Source: Sphingobacterium corticibacterium (lineage in GTDB: Bacteria > Bacteroidota > Bacteroidia > Sphingobacteriales > Sphingobacteriaceae). From it: a DNA stretch of 64,000 nt. Position 1 is the first letter of the stretch. Each line of letters starts with the position of its first letter. Shown piece by piece: positions 17,339 through 24,788 of the stretch. The position numbers and the translations under genes are program-made. The stretch lies in assembly GCF_004208525.1 (NCBI RefSeq), contig NZ_SGIT01000001.1, positions 868,001 to 932,000 of the forward strand. Reading direction: 5' to 3'. Under the pieces are notes generated by a model, which worked only from the letters and a program-made list of their open reading frames with translations, did not search any database and was not told where the DNA came from.

Positions 17339-19450
17339 CTACACGGTTGTAGTTGTTGCCCGTAGCTCCTCTCTTCGGGCAGCAGCATCAACATAAAATG
17401 CTGTCGATTGTGTTAAATATGCTTCTGCGAACTCCTGAGAAGGTTCATATTTATTGATTTGTAATACGCGCTCTTTAAACGACGTTGAAAAAGTAAATAT
17501 TTCCGTTTGCACGTATTGTGTATCAAATTCATCTATAGTCGCTATTTGTGTACTCGCATTTATTCCTTTATCCAGAAGCAATGCTTTTGCTGTCCATACA
17601 AAGGCACTATAGGCATGATATATACCGTCTGCATATTGCCCTTTTTCTAACATTATTTTTGCTAAATCCAGCTTTTCTTCTGCTTCGAATAACAACGTAG
17701 CCACTAAATCGATAACTACACCTGCACATTCTCCCACTCCGATGGCTGTATTGTATACATCATCACGTCCCCAGTCTACAAACTCGTCGTCTGTTAGATT
17801 GGTTAAATCAGCAAGGGGTTTCAGCAAACGGTAAAAATAATCTTTCGTCTGCCTGTCGTAGTAATCATGGAAATTCTCGTTTTCCAACCTATTTACTTTA
17901 TAGTCATTTAAGACCAAATCTACAACCTGTGTAACCCGTTTTGTAGGTACTTTGGTAACTCTATCGGATACACGGCCAACACCATCACCAACGGTTCCGC
18001 CACCCATCATAATCTGCGCTGCTGGTAATACCTTGCCGTTAGCTTTGAGCGAAGCACCGTGAAATCCAATATGTGCTAGACTATGCTGACCGCATGAGTT
18101 CATGCAACCGGAAATCTTAATCTTCAGATTTGTTTCATAGACGAAATCTGTATGAAATTCTTCTATATATTGCTCCAGTACACGTGCCATTTCTGTTGAA
18201 TTGGAAATACCTAGATTACAGGTGTCTGTTCCCGGACAGGTTGTCACATCCAATGTGCTATTGAATCCAAATCTTGCATAACCCAACTGGTGCAGCACAT
18301 TATATATATGTGGAAGTGATTCTTTTCGAACGTATTTTAACAATAGATTTTGATCTTGTGTAATCCGCATATCATCAGCAACATGGCCACGAATCCCAGC
18401 TACCAGCAGCCGGGCATTGGCAGTGGATATATCTCCAGTAGGTACTTTAACATATACACCGTAGAAACCTTTTTGCTTCTGCTCGAAAACATTCGTTTTT
18501 GACCATATTTCATATGCATTTGCATCCAGAGGTTCCACAATACCCGTAAACGCAGGTGGAGGTTCCGGTTGCGTGATTTTATCTCTGTCGATGGCAAACC
18601 GTTTGTTTTTATTTGCTTTGCGCTCGATTTCAACTAACCTTAAAACTTCGTCTAATCCTAATTTTTGCACCACATATTTGAAGCGTGCCTTGTTTCTATT
18701 GTTACGCTCACCATGGCGATCAAACACACGTATAGTTGCTTCCATCAAAGGAATAAGTTCTTCTTCTGGCAAGAAATCATGTATTTTATGTGCAAGTATA
18801 GGTTGTGCGCCCAAACCACCTCCAAACATCACCGTGAAACCGCGTACTTCCTGACCGTCTATTGTTTTAACTTTAGGGATAAAGCCGAAATCGTGTATAT
18901 AGGAAAAAGCCGTATCTTTTATGCTCGAGGAAAATGCAATCTTAAACTTTCGCCCCATTTCAGCACAGATGGGGTTCCGAACAAAATATTCGAATGTCGT
19001 CTGCGCGTAAGAAGAAACATCAAAAGGTTCGTCTGGATCTATCCCTGCGGCTGGAGAGGCCGTCACGTTTCGAACCGTATTACCACAGGCCTCCCGGAGT
19101 GTCATGTCATCCTCTGCTAGTTTTGACCACAGTTCGGGTGTACGATCAAGACTTACAAAGTGTATTTGAATATCTTGCCTTGTCGTGAAATGTATATTAC
19201 TACTAGCATATTCATCCGAGATATCCGCGATCTTCAATAATTGCTTAAAGGTTACTTTGCCAAAAGGCAACTTGATACGTATCATCTGAACACCTGGTTG
19301 GCGTTGACCATAGATGCCTCGGGCTAAGCGTAAGGATTTAAATCTATCCTCCACAATATTCCCTTGGCGGTAAGCTCTTATTTTTTTCTCCAGCTCGATG
19401 ATCTCCTGCTCTACTATTGGATTTTCTAATTCTGTTCGAAAACTTTGCAT
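17339..19450 (-). CDS. Sulfite (nitrite/sulfite) reductase hemoprotein with a C-terminal helical (HEPN-like) extension
   Basis: 703 aa. The siroheme/[4Fe-4S] ligands are visible as CPGTDTC near residue 405 and GCMNSCGQH near 450 (C-X5-C and C-X3-C). Two ferredoxin-like repeats precede them. It catalyses six-electron reduction of sulfite to sulfide. Classical enzymes end near 550-570 residues; here a further ~140 residues (from about YADGIYHAYSAFVWTAKALL) look like a HEPN-type helical bundle, a form seen in Bacteroidota. First gene of the cys operon, with a -7 box at 19528-19535 giving a leader of about 70 bases. Nitrite as alternative substrate is possible, but the operon says sulfite. Confidence 0.92.
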   Translation of the reverse strand: MQSFRTELENPIVEQEIIELEKKIRAYRQGNIVEDRFKSLRLARGIYGQRQPGVQMIRIKLPFGKVTFKQLLKIADISDEYASSNIHFTTRQDIQIHFVSLDRTPELWSKLAEDDMTLREACGNTVRNVTASPAAGIDPDEPFDVSSYAQTTFEYFVRNPICAEMGRKFKIAFSSSIKDTAFSYIHDFGFIPKVKTIDGQEVRGFTVMFGGGLGAQPILAHKIHDFLPEEELIPLMEATIRVFDRHGERNNRNKARFKYVVQKLGLDEVLRLVEIERKANKNKRFAIDRDKITQPEPPPAFTGIVEPLDANAYEIWSKTNVFEQKQKGFYGVYVKVPTGDISTANARLLVAGIRGHVADDMRITQDQNLLLKYVRKESLPHIYNVLHQLGYARFGFNSTLDVTTCPGTDTCNLGISNSTEMARVLEQYIEEFHTDFVYETNLKIKISGCMNSCGQHSLAHIGFHGASLKANGKVLPAAQIMMGGGTVGDGVGRVSDRVTKVPTKRVTQVVDLVLNDYKVNRLENENFHDYYDRQTKDYFYRLLKPLADLTNLTDDEFVDWGRDDVYNTAIGVGECAGVVIDLVATLLFEAEEKLDLAKIMLEKGQYADGIYHAYSAFVWTAKALLLDKGINASTQIATIDEFDTQYVQTEIFTFSTSFKERVLQINKYEPSQEFAEAYLTQSTAFYVDAAARREELRATTTTV

Positions 19451-19527
19451 GAACCTAAACTCTTTTCTATTTACGAATTCTCTAATTTACTCCTCATTAC
19501 GGCTATATTTTTATAATAGCGCGTTCG

Positions 19528-19535
19528 CAAAGTTA
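19528..19535 (-). promoter_or_regulatory. -7 box of the cys operon
   Basis: The minus strand reads TAACTTTG (TAnnTTTG). Transcription would start near 19522, about 72 bases before the sulfite reductase start. No clear -33 element or known riboswitch core was found in the leader. Confidence 0.5.
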
Positions 19536-19579
19536 CAAAATTTTTATCTATTAATAATACAAAATCTACCAATTTAGTA

Positions 19580-19587
19580 TATATTTG
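19580..19587 (+). promoter_or_regulatory. -7 box of the Pst-like transporter operon
   Basis: TATATTTG matches TAnnTTTG and lies 45 bases before the divergent cys box, back to back. Predicted leader about 30 bases before the GTG start. Close divergent spacing allows shared regulation. Confidence 0.5.
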
Positions 19588-19624
19588 TAAGAAATTTCCC
19601 GAAGTAATTCAAATAGCAAGTTAA

Positions 19625-20593
19625 GTGAAAATACACAATTATTTAGTATACAGCTTTTTATTTATACTTTTAACAATTTCGTGTGCTCCGAAGGTTAAAG
19701 AGGGATACGACGAAAAAAAAGGTTATACGGGAAATATCTCTATTTCCGGTGCATTTGCTTTATATCCTATCGTTGTATTATGGAGTGAAAATTTTAAAAA
19801 GGAACATCCCAATGTACGGTTTAATATTTCGGCAGGAGGCGCTGGAAAGGGTATTTCCGACGTATTGTCTAACATGGTGGATATCGGCCTAGTATCTCGA
19901 GACCTGCATCAACAGGAACTTGTGCGTGGCGCTTATCCTATACATGTGGCTAAAGATGCCGTAGTAGGTTCTTTTAACCGTAACCACCCGAATTATACCC
20001 TTTTAACAGAACGAGGTCTGACGCAAGAAGAATTAGTGGGGATTTTTGTACACAGAAAATACAAGCTTTGGAGTGATCTTGATGCTCGTTTTATAAATAA
20101 ACCTATCGAAGTATACGTGCGATCGGATGCCGCAGGTGCTGCAGAAACTTGGGCCAAGTTTCTGGGAGTACACCAAGAAGGGCTAAAAGGAGTAGGTATA
20201 TTTGGAGACCCCGGTTTAGTACAAGCTATTAAGGATAAGCCGCTTTCAATAGGTTTTAGCAATATCAATTTTGTTTATGATCTTAAAACAAAGCGAACGG
20301 TAGAACATATCGCTATTCTTCCGTTGGATCTTGATGGTGACGGCCATATCAATAAAGAAGAAGATTTTTACGATCATCTAGATTCCTTGACACACGCAGT
20401 CGCCACCAATCGGTACCCTTCTCCACCTTCCCGCGATTTGACATTTGTTATCCACTCCGACAAGAAGACGGCCTTATTAACGGCATTTATACAATTTGTT
20501 CTGGAAAAGGAGCAACAGGGCTATCTCCTCGAAAACGGGTATGTGCCATTGAATGACGAAATAAAGAACAATGAATTAAATAAATTAAAGTGA
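19625..20593 (+). CDS. PstS-family ABC transporter substrate-binding lipoprotein with altered ligand residues
   Basis: 322 aa, GTG start. Lipobox with Cys20 (LLTISC) anchors it to a membrane. The fold follows PstS, but the motif usually reading SGSSAL is SGAFALYP (41-48), the loop with a conserved Ser is GGAGKG (71-76), and the usual R...SGT is R166 with D168-A169-A170-G171-A172. By eye, the Ser and Thr that hold phosphate are replaced by Ala, Gly or Phe. Residues 235-246 (DLDGDGHINKEE) form an EF-hand-like calcium loop. It heads an operon with pstC, pstA and pstB, divergent from sulfate assimilation genes. Phosphate is the default ligand; sulfate or another oxyanion is a serious alternative. 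Confidence 0.8.
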   Translation: MKIHNYLVYSFLFILLTISCAPKVKEGYDEKKGYTGNISISGAFALYPIVVLWSENFKKEHPNVRFNISAGGAGKGISDVLSNMVDIGLVSRDLHQQELVRGAYPIHVAKDAVVGSFNRNHPNYTLLTERGLTQEELVGIFVHRKYKLWSDLDARFINKPIEVYVRSDAAGAAETWAKFLGVHQEGLKGVGIFGDPGLVQAIKDKPLSIGFSNINFVYDLKTKRTVEHIAILPLDLDGDGHINKEEDFYDHLDSLTHAVATNRYPSPPSRDLTFVIHSDKKTALLTAFIQFVLEKEQQGYLLENGYVPLNDEIKNNELNKLK

Positions 20594-21477
20594 ACTGGAG
20601 ATTAATAAAAGATAAGCTAATACGGCAGAGTTTTGCTACGCTGCTGGTTTTATCCCTTGTTGTCATTGTTATTATACTCGTCGGGCTGAGTATAAAATCG
20701 ATGCCCTTGCTGCGTGCTGAGCGTTTGGGCGTAATCCTTACGGAAAGTGTCTGGTCGCCAATGAACGGTAGTTTTGGATTTCTTTCCTTTATTATGGGGA
20801 CAGTCTGGGTAACTTTTATATCGCTTATTATTGCCGTCCCACTTTGTGTGCTAGCTTCGGTCTATTTAGTAGAATATGCTGGTGAAGCGTTGCGCAAAAT
20901 GGTTTTGCCTTTAGTGAATGTATTGGCTGCCATTCCACCTGTACTTTATGGTGTTTGGGGTGTATTATTTGTGGTTCCTTTTTTGAGCCAGTACATCGCG
21001 CCTATTGTAGGAGCAGAAACTACCGGTTACACCGTATTTGCTGGTGGAATTGTTTTGGCGGTGATGATTTTCCCGATCATGGTAAGTATTATGGTAGAAG
21101 TACTCCAGACAATTCCCTATGAATTAAAAGCAGCTTCACTGTCGTTAGGAGCTACAAAATGGGAAACCATCGTGAAAGTTATCCTGATAAAGGCCAAACC
21201 TGGATTGATAGCGGCTGTTGTGCTGGGAATTTCCCGGGCCTTTGGTGAAACAATAGCCGTTCTCATGGTCTGCGGAAACATTCCACAGATTCCGAAATCA
21301 TTCTTCGACGCGGGCTATCCGCTACCCGCCTTAATTGCGAATAACTTTGGAGAGATGATGTCCATACCGCTGTATGACTCCGCATTGATGTTTGCAGCTT
21401 TACTATTGTTTGTACTTATTTTCGGATTCAATTTAATATCGCGTTTAATTCTTAACAGATTGGAGAGGAAATCATGA
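20590..21477 (+). CDS. pstC: PstC-type ABC transporter permease
   Basis: 295 aa, about six membrane segments. The EAA loop (ELKAASLSLGATKWETIVKVIL, near 176-197) contacts the ATPase, and GISRAFGETIAVLMVCGN is typical of PstC/PstA. The GTG start overlaps the preceding stop by 4 bases, so translation is coupled. It forms the inner-membrane channel with PstA. Confidence 0.9.
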   Translation: MNWRLIKDKLIRQSFATLLVLSLVVIVIILVGLSIKSMPLLRAERLGVILTESVWSPMNGSFGFLSFIMGTVWVTFISLIIAVPLCVLASVYLVEYAGEALRKMVLPLVNVLAAIPPVLYGVWGVLFVVPFLSQYIAPIVGAETTGYTVFAGGIVLAVMIFPIMVSIMVEVLQTIPYELKAASLSLGATKWETIVKVILIKAKPGLIAAVVLGISRAFGETIAVLMVCGNIPQIPKSFFDAGYPLPALIANNFGEMMSIPLYDSALMFAALLLFVLIFGFNLISRLILNRLERKS

Positions 21478-22331
21478 TATCAAATGTCAAAAAGCGTCTA
21501 CTAAAAGAAAAAATAGCGAAAGTGGCCATGCAACTTTCGGGTATCACCATTACCGGTTCTCTCTTTTTCATCATCGGAACGATTCTTTATAAAGGTCTTC
21601 CTTATTTATCCTGGGAAATGATCAGTCAAGCGCCGAAAGGTGGCTTTTACATCGGAAAAGAGGGTGGTATTTTGAATGCGATCTTAGGTTCGCTATACTT
21701 AGCCACCAGCTCTACTTTACTCGCCACGCTCATCGGAATTCCCATTTCCATCTTTCTGAATGTTTATGTAAAGAGCGGATCTTTTTTAGAGCGATCTTGC
21801 AAATTATTGTTTGATGTGCTTTTTGGTATTCCGTCTATTGTATACGGTGCGATTGCCTTCAGTATCATGGTTTGGGTAGGTATCCGGGCTTCATTATTGG
21901 GAGGTATTATCACGATTACCCTATTGACTATCCCCATTGTGGTGCGCACTATAGATGAGTTGTTAAGAACAATTCCTATCGATCTGAAGCATGTTACCCT
22001 TTCTTTGGGAACGACCAGATGGGAAACCGCTAAAATATGCTTAAAGTATATTAAGCCCGGTATTTTTACGGCTATTCTATTAGCATTTGGACGCGCTATA
22101 GGCGATGTAGCCGGTGTTTTGTTAACCACAGGTTTTAGTGACAATCTTCCAAAATATGTAGATGAGCCCGCCGCTACCTTACCGTTAGCTATTTTCTTTC
22201 AATTGAGTAGTCCGATTCCGGAAGTACAAGGACGTGCCTATGCTTCCGCTCTAGTTTTAACATTTATTATTTTAATAATCGTTATATGCACACATCTTCT
22301 CGCATCCAAGCAGCAGAAACACAAGACTTAG
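21474..22331 (+). CDS. pstA: PstA-type ABC transporter permease
   Basis: 285 aa with six predicted membrane segments and an EAA loop (DLKHVTLSLGTTRWETAKICL) followed by GRAIGDVAGVLLTTGF, matching PstA. The start ATG overlaps the pstC stop (ATGA). The C-terminus overlaps the pstB start by 46 bases, showing tight operon packing. Confidence 0.9.
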   Translation: MISNVKKRLLKEKIAKVAMQLSGITITGSLFFIIGTILYKGLPYLSWEMISQAPKGGFYIGKEGGILNAILGSLYLATSSTLLATLIGIPISIFLNVYVKSGSFLERSCKLLFDVLFGIPSIVYGAIAFSIMVWVGIRASLLGGIITITLLTIPIVVRTIDELLRTIPIDLKHVTLSLGTTRWETAKICLKYIKPGIFTAILLAFGRAIGDVAGVLLTTGFSDNLPKYVDEPAATLPLAIFFQLSSPIPEVQGRAYASALVLTFIILIIVICTHLLASKQQKHKT

Positions 22332-23095
22332 GGAATATTTCCATCCCTCATATACAAATTAAAGATCTGAACGTTGCCATTGAGGGTAAGCGTATTTTAA
22401 AAGATATCAATCTATCTATCCCTAATAATTCGGTTACTTCGATTATTGGACCGTCGGGTTGTGGAAAAACAACCCTGCTCAAAACCTTAAATCGTCTCGT
22501 AGACGACACTAAAGGCGTAGAAATTACAGGTTCGGTATTAGTGAACGGCGAAGACCTTTATGCTAAAGATGCGGAAGTTACGCATATCCGCAAAAAGATG
22601 GGGCTTCTTTCGCAAAGGCCTTTCCCTTTACCTATGTCTATTTTTGATAATGTAGCTTATGGTCCTCGAATACATGGTGAAAAAAATAAGCAGGTATTAA
22701 CTCAGATCGTCGAAACCCAATTACGAAACGTTGGGTTATGGGATGAGGTGAAAGATCGGTTAGATGCTTCTGCAACCCGACTATCTATCGGACAGCAACA
22801 ACGTTTATGCCTAGCTCGCGGACTCGCGGTAAAACCAGAAATTATTTTGGGAGATGAATCGACTTCGGCACTAGATCCTGTTTCTACCCAAACTATTGAA
22901 AATTTACTGATCGAACTCAAACAAGATTACACTATCGTCCTCGTCACACATATTCTTCGGCAAGCACGACGTGTATCAGATTATATCATATTTGTATATA
23001 ATGGGGAAATAATAGAATTTGGAAAGACAGATGATGTCCTGCTGAATCCGAAACATGAGATTACCCAACAATACGTCAAAGGTTTTATCAGTTGA
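22286..23095 (+). CDS. pstB: PstB-type ABC transporter ATPase
   Basis: 269 aa. Walker A GPSGCGKTT near residues 56-64, signature LSIGQQQRLCLARGLA, Walker B with the unusual IILGDESTSALDP (GDE rather than the usual DEP), then the switch His (VTH). QRPFPLPMSIFDNVAYGPR is the PstB Q-loop region. The start lies inside the end of pstA. No PhoU gene follows, unlike many phosphate operons, which is consistent with a different substrate or with regulation elsewhere. Confidence 0.9.
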   Translation: MHTSSRIQAAETQDLGNISIPHIQIKDLNVAIEGKRILKDINLSIPNNSVTSIIGPSGCGKTTLLKTLNRLVDDTKGVEITGSVLVNGEDLYAKDAEVTHIRKKMGLLSQRPFPLPMSIFDNVAYGPRIHGEKNKQVLTQIVETQLRNVGLWDEVKDRLDASATRLSIGQQQRLCLARGLAVKPEIILGDESTSALDPVSTQTIENLLIELKQDYTIVLVTHILRQARRVSDYIIFVYNGEIIEFGKTDDVLLNPKHEITQQYVKGFIS

Positions 23096-23098
23096 TAC

Positions 23099-23130
23099 AA
23101 AAAAGCCAAACCATCTCGCGACAGTCTGGC
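23099..23130 (-). terminator. Intrinsic terminator for the DUF2892 gene
   Basis: Read on the minus strand, GCCAGAC pairs with GTTTGGC (one G-U) and is followed by six T. It lies between the convergent ends of pstB and the DUF2892 gene. Confidence 0.7.
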
Positions 23131-23160
23131 CAGAATTTAGTATATAACAAACAAACTTGA

Positions 23161-23460
23161 TTATTTCTCGAAATATCGGCGTTCGATTAATGTAAGATTA
23201 CGTTCCTCTTCCTCTGCTTGGTGGATTGCGCCTGTAACCGGACATTTTCCCGTTATTCCTCTAGCAATCAAGGCTCCTCCCAATGTAACACCAGAGAGAG
23301 CGGTCAATGGTTTTTTAATTACTTTCTTCAGGCTATATCCAAGAATGAAACCACCTGCTATCACGGACAGCATCCGTTCGGAACTGGTTATCGTGCCTTG
23401 TTCGCAAGCATCGTCCAGTTTCACTTTCATTGTATCTACGGCTTGTTCTATAATTCCCAT
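23161..23460 (-). CDS. DUF2892 (YgaP-like membrane domain) protein
   Basis: 99 aa. After a hydrophilic start (MGIIEQAVDTMKVKLDDACE) come two hydrophobic segments around ERMLSVIAGGFILGYSL and LSGVTLGGALIARG, then GITGKCPVTGA. The R-x-L-S-V start, the G-rich hairpin and the RGxTGxCP ending are the DUF2892 pattern. Function of the family is unknown; an inner-membrane location is likely. Monocistronic by context. Confidence 0.8.
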   Translation of the reverse strand: MGIIEQAVDTMKVKLDDACEQGTITSSERMLSVIAGGFILGYSLKKVIKKPLTALSGVTLGGALIARGITGKCPVTGAIHQAEEEERNLTLIERRYFEK

Positions 23461-23552
23461 AACGCATTTTTTTAAATAGAACAGTCTATTTATTCAAAAT
23501 GTTTTGCTGTTTATGTAAAAAATTGTACTTTTTGAAACCCAAACAAATCATC

Positions 23553-24404
23553 ATGAAGATTTATGTGAAAAAATACTCTGGAGAGTTGGTTCCATTTGAA
23601 CCCCAAAAATTGAAACACTCCCTTTCTAAGTCAGAGGCTTCGGAAGAGGAAGTGGAGAAGGTTTTTCAACGCATACAACCGCGTCTCTATGACGGCATCA
23701 GCACGCGCGAGCTCTATGAGCTTGCCTTTGATTTACTAAAAAATCACCGTGATTCCTACGCCGCCAGGTATTCTTTAAAAAAAGCTCTTCGAGATTTAGG
23801 ACCAGAAGGCTTTTATTTTGAAAAATGGATCGGTAAATTGTTTGCCAATGCGGGCTATCAAACGATTACAGGGAAAACCGTACAGGGACATGCCGTAACG
23901 CACGAAATTGATGTTATTGCCACAAAAGGGGATATTATGCTGGCTATAGAATGTAAGTTTCGAAACGATGTCGATGCCAAAATATCGGTTACCACTCCTA
24001 TGTATTTCCTTTCGAGAGTAAAAGATATCAAAGGGCTGTCCTTTTCATTTTTTGAAACATCCCAACAGTTTACGGATGGCTGGCTGGTGACAAACGCTTA
24101 TCTTACAACAGATTCCATTCGTTTTGGTGAATACTATAAATTAAATATGTTAGCGTGGGACTATCCCGCGAAAAACAACATTAAAAACAAAGTAGACAAT
24201 TTAGCGCTGTATCCTGTAACTTGTTTAACTAATTTGAACAGTATGGAAAAGTCCCTATTGCTCAAAAACGGTTGTATACTTGTTCGCGATCTAGTAGAAA
24301 ACCCCAACTACCTTCAATACTTGCAAACGGCCACACACCAAAAAAAACGCATCTTGATTGAGGCACAGGAATTAATTCACAGTCTGGTTACCGAAGAAAT
24401 TTAG
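23553..24404 (+). CDS. ATP-cone domain fused to Mrr-like PD-(D/E)XK nuclease domain
   Basis: 283 aa from ATG 23553; an in-frame ATG 54 bases earlier exists, but its extra 18 residues (MFCCLCKKLYF...) do not fit the domain start. Residues 1-85 form an ATP-cone (KKYSGELVPFEPQKL, then YAARYSLKKALRDLGPEG), a nucleotide-binding regulator best known from ribonucleotide reductases. The rest holds EIDVIATKG...AIECKF, the Asp and Glu-x-Lys pattern of Mrr-like restriction endonucleases. The combination suggests a nucleotide-controlled nuclease for DNA defence or repair. No methyltransferase lies nearby, so it is not a classical restriction pair. Biochemical role unproven. Confidence 0.78.
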   Translation: MKIYVKKYSGELVPFEPQKLKHSLSKSEASEEEVEKVFQRIQPRLYDGISTRELYELAFDLLKNHRDSYAARYSLKKALRDLGPEGFYFEKWIGKLFANAGYQTITGKTVQGHAVTHEIDVIATKGDIMLAIECKFRNDVDAKISVTTPMYFLSRVKDIKGLSFSFFETSQQFTDGWLVTNAYLTTDSIRFGEYYKLNMLAWDYPAKNNIKNKVDNLALYPVTCLTNLNSMEKSLLLKNGCILVRDLVENPNYLQYLQTATHQKKRILIEAQELIHSLVTEEI

Positions 24405-24518
24405 TTTTTGTACCAGTTATTTCTTTTTTGTTTAAATTAGAATGCCTAATTGCAATTTGTAAGAAAAAAAATAAAATGACTTTAACATTTATTTAACATA
24501 CTTTAACAAAAAAGGCCT

Positions 24519-24526
24519 CATCTTTG
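24519..24526 (+). promoter_or_regulatory. Likely -7 box for the 48-aa membrane peptide gene
   Basis: CATCTTTG differs from TAnnTTTG at one base. It follows an A/T-rich tract and would give a leader of about 65 bases. Confidence 0.35.
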
Positions 24527-24598
24527 CATCTATATGTTTGTTATTTAAAAGGGAAAACATTATATTATCTCAATTGTGTTTTTTTAAATATTTAAGTT

Positions 24599-24745
24599 AT
24601 GAGAAAGATGGGGTTTATTATTCAAGACATCCCTACGGAGGGGCAGGAAACATCGCCGACGGCAGCAATTATCGTGGGGGCGGTTATACTTCTACTTATT
24701 ATTATTGTACTCTATAGGAGACAAAAGCGAAAATTCAATGATTAA
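24599..24745 (+). CDS. Small single-pass membrane protein (48 aa)
   Basis: The ATG opens a frame of a polar N-terminus (MRKMGFIIQDIPTEGQETS), one strongly hydrophobic helix (AAIIVGAVILLLIIIVLY) and a basic tail (RRQKRKFND). The shape is a typical small inner-membrane protein, tail in the cytoplasm by the positive-inside rule. A terminator starts 4 bases after the stop and a likely promoter lies upstream, so it is a compact stand-alone gene. No family recognised. Confidence 0.6.
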   Translation: MRKMGFIIQDIPTEGQETSPTAAIIVGAVILLLIIIVLYRRQKRKFND

Positions 24746-24748
24746 AAA

Positions 24749-24778
24749 AGCGGTGGACATCTTTTCCACCGCTCTTTT
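24749..24778. terminator. Bidirectional terminator between the 48-aa gene and the NtrC-type gene
   Basis: AGCGGTGGA (24749-24757) and TCCACCGCT (24765-24773) form a 9-bp stem. On the plus strand CTTTTG follows; on the minus strand a run of six T follows. It serves both convergent genes. Confidence 0.85.
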
Positions 24779-24788
24779 GTCATGTGTG

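Noticed and set aside
19451..19624. SAM or other riboswitch in the cys leader
   Set aside because: No recognisable riboswitch core or terminator/antiterminator pair in the roughly 70-base leader.
23499..23552. Longer start for the ATP-cone/nuclease protein
   Set aside because: The extra 18 residues do not belong to the ATP-cone domain; ATG 23553 places the domain at the N-terminus.
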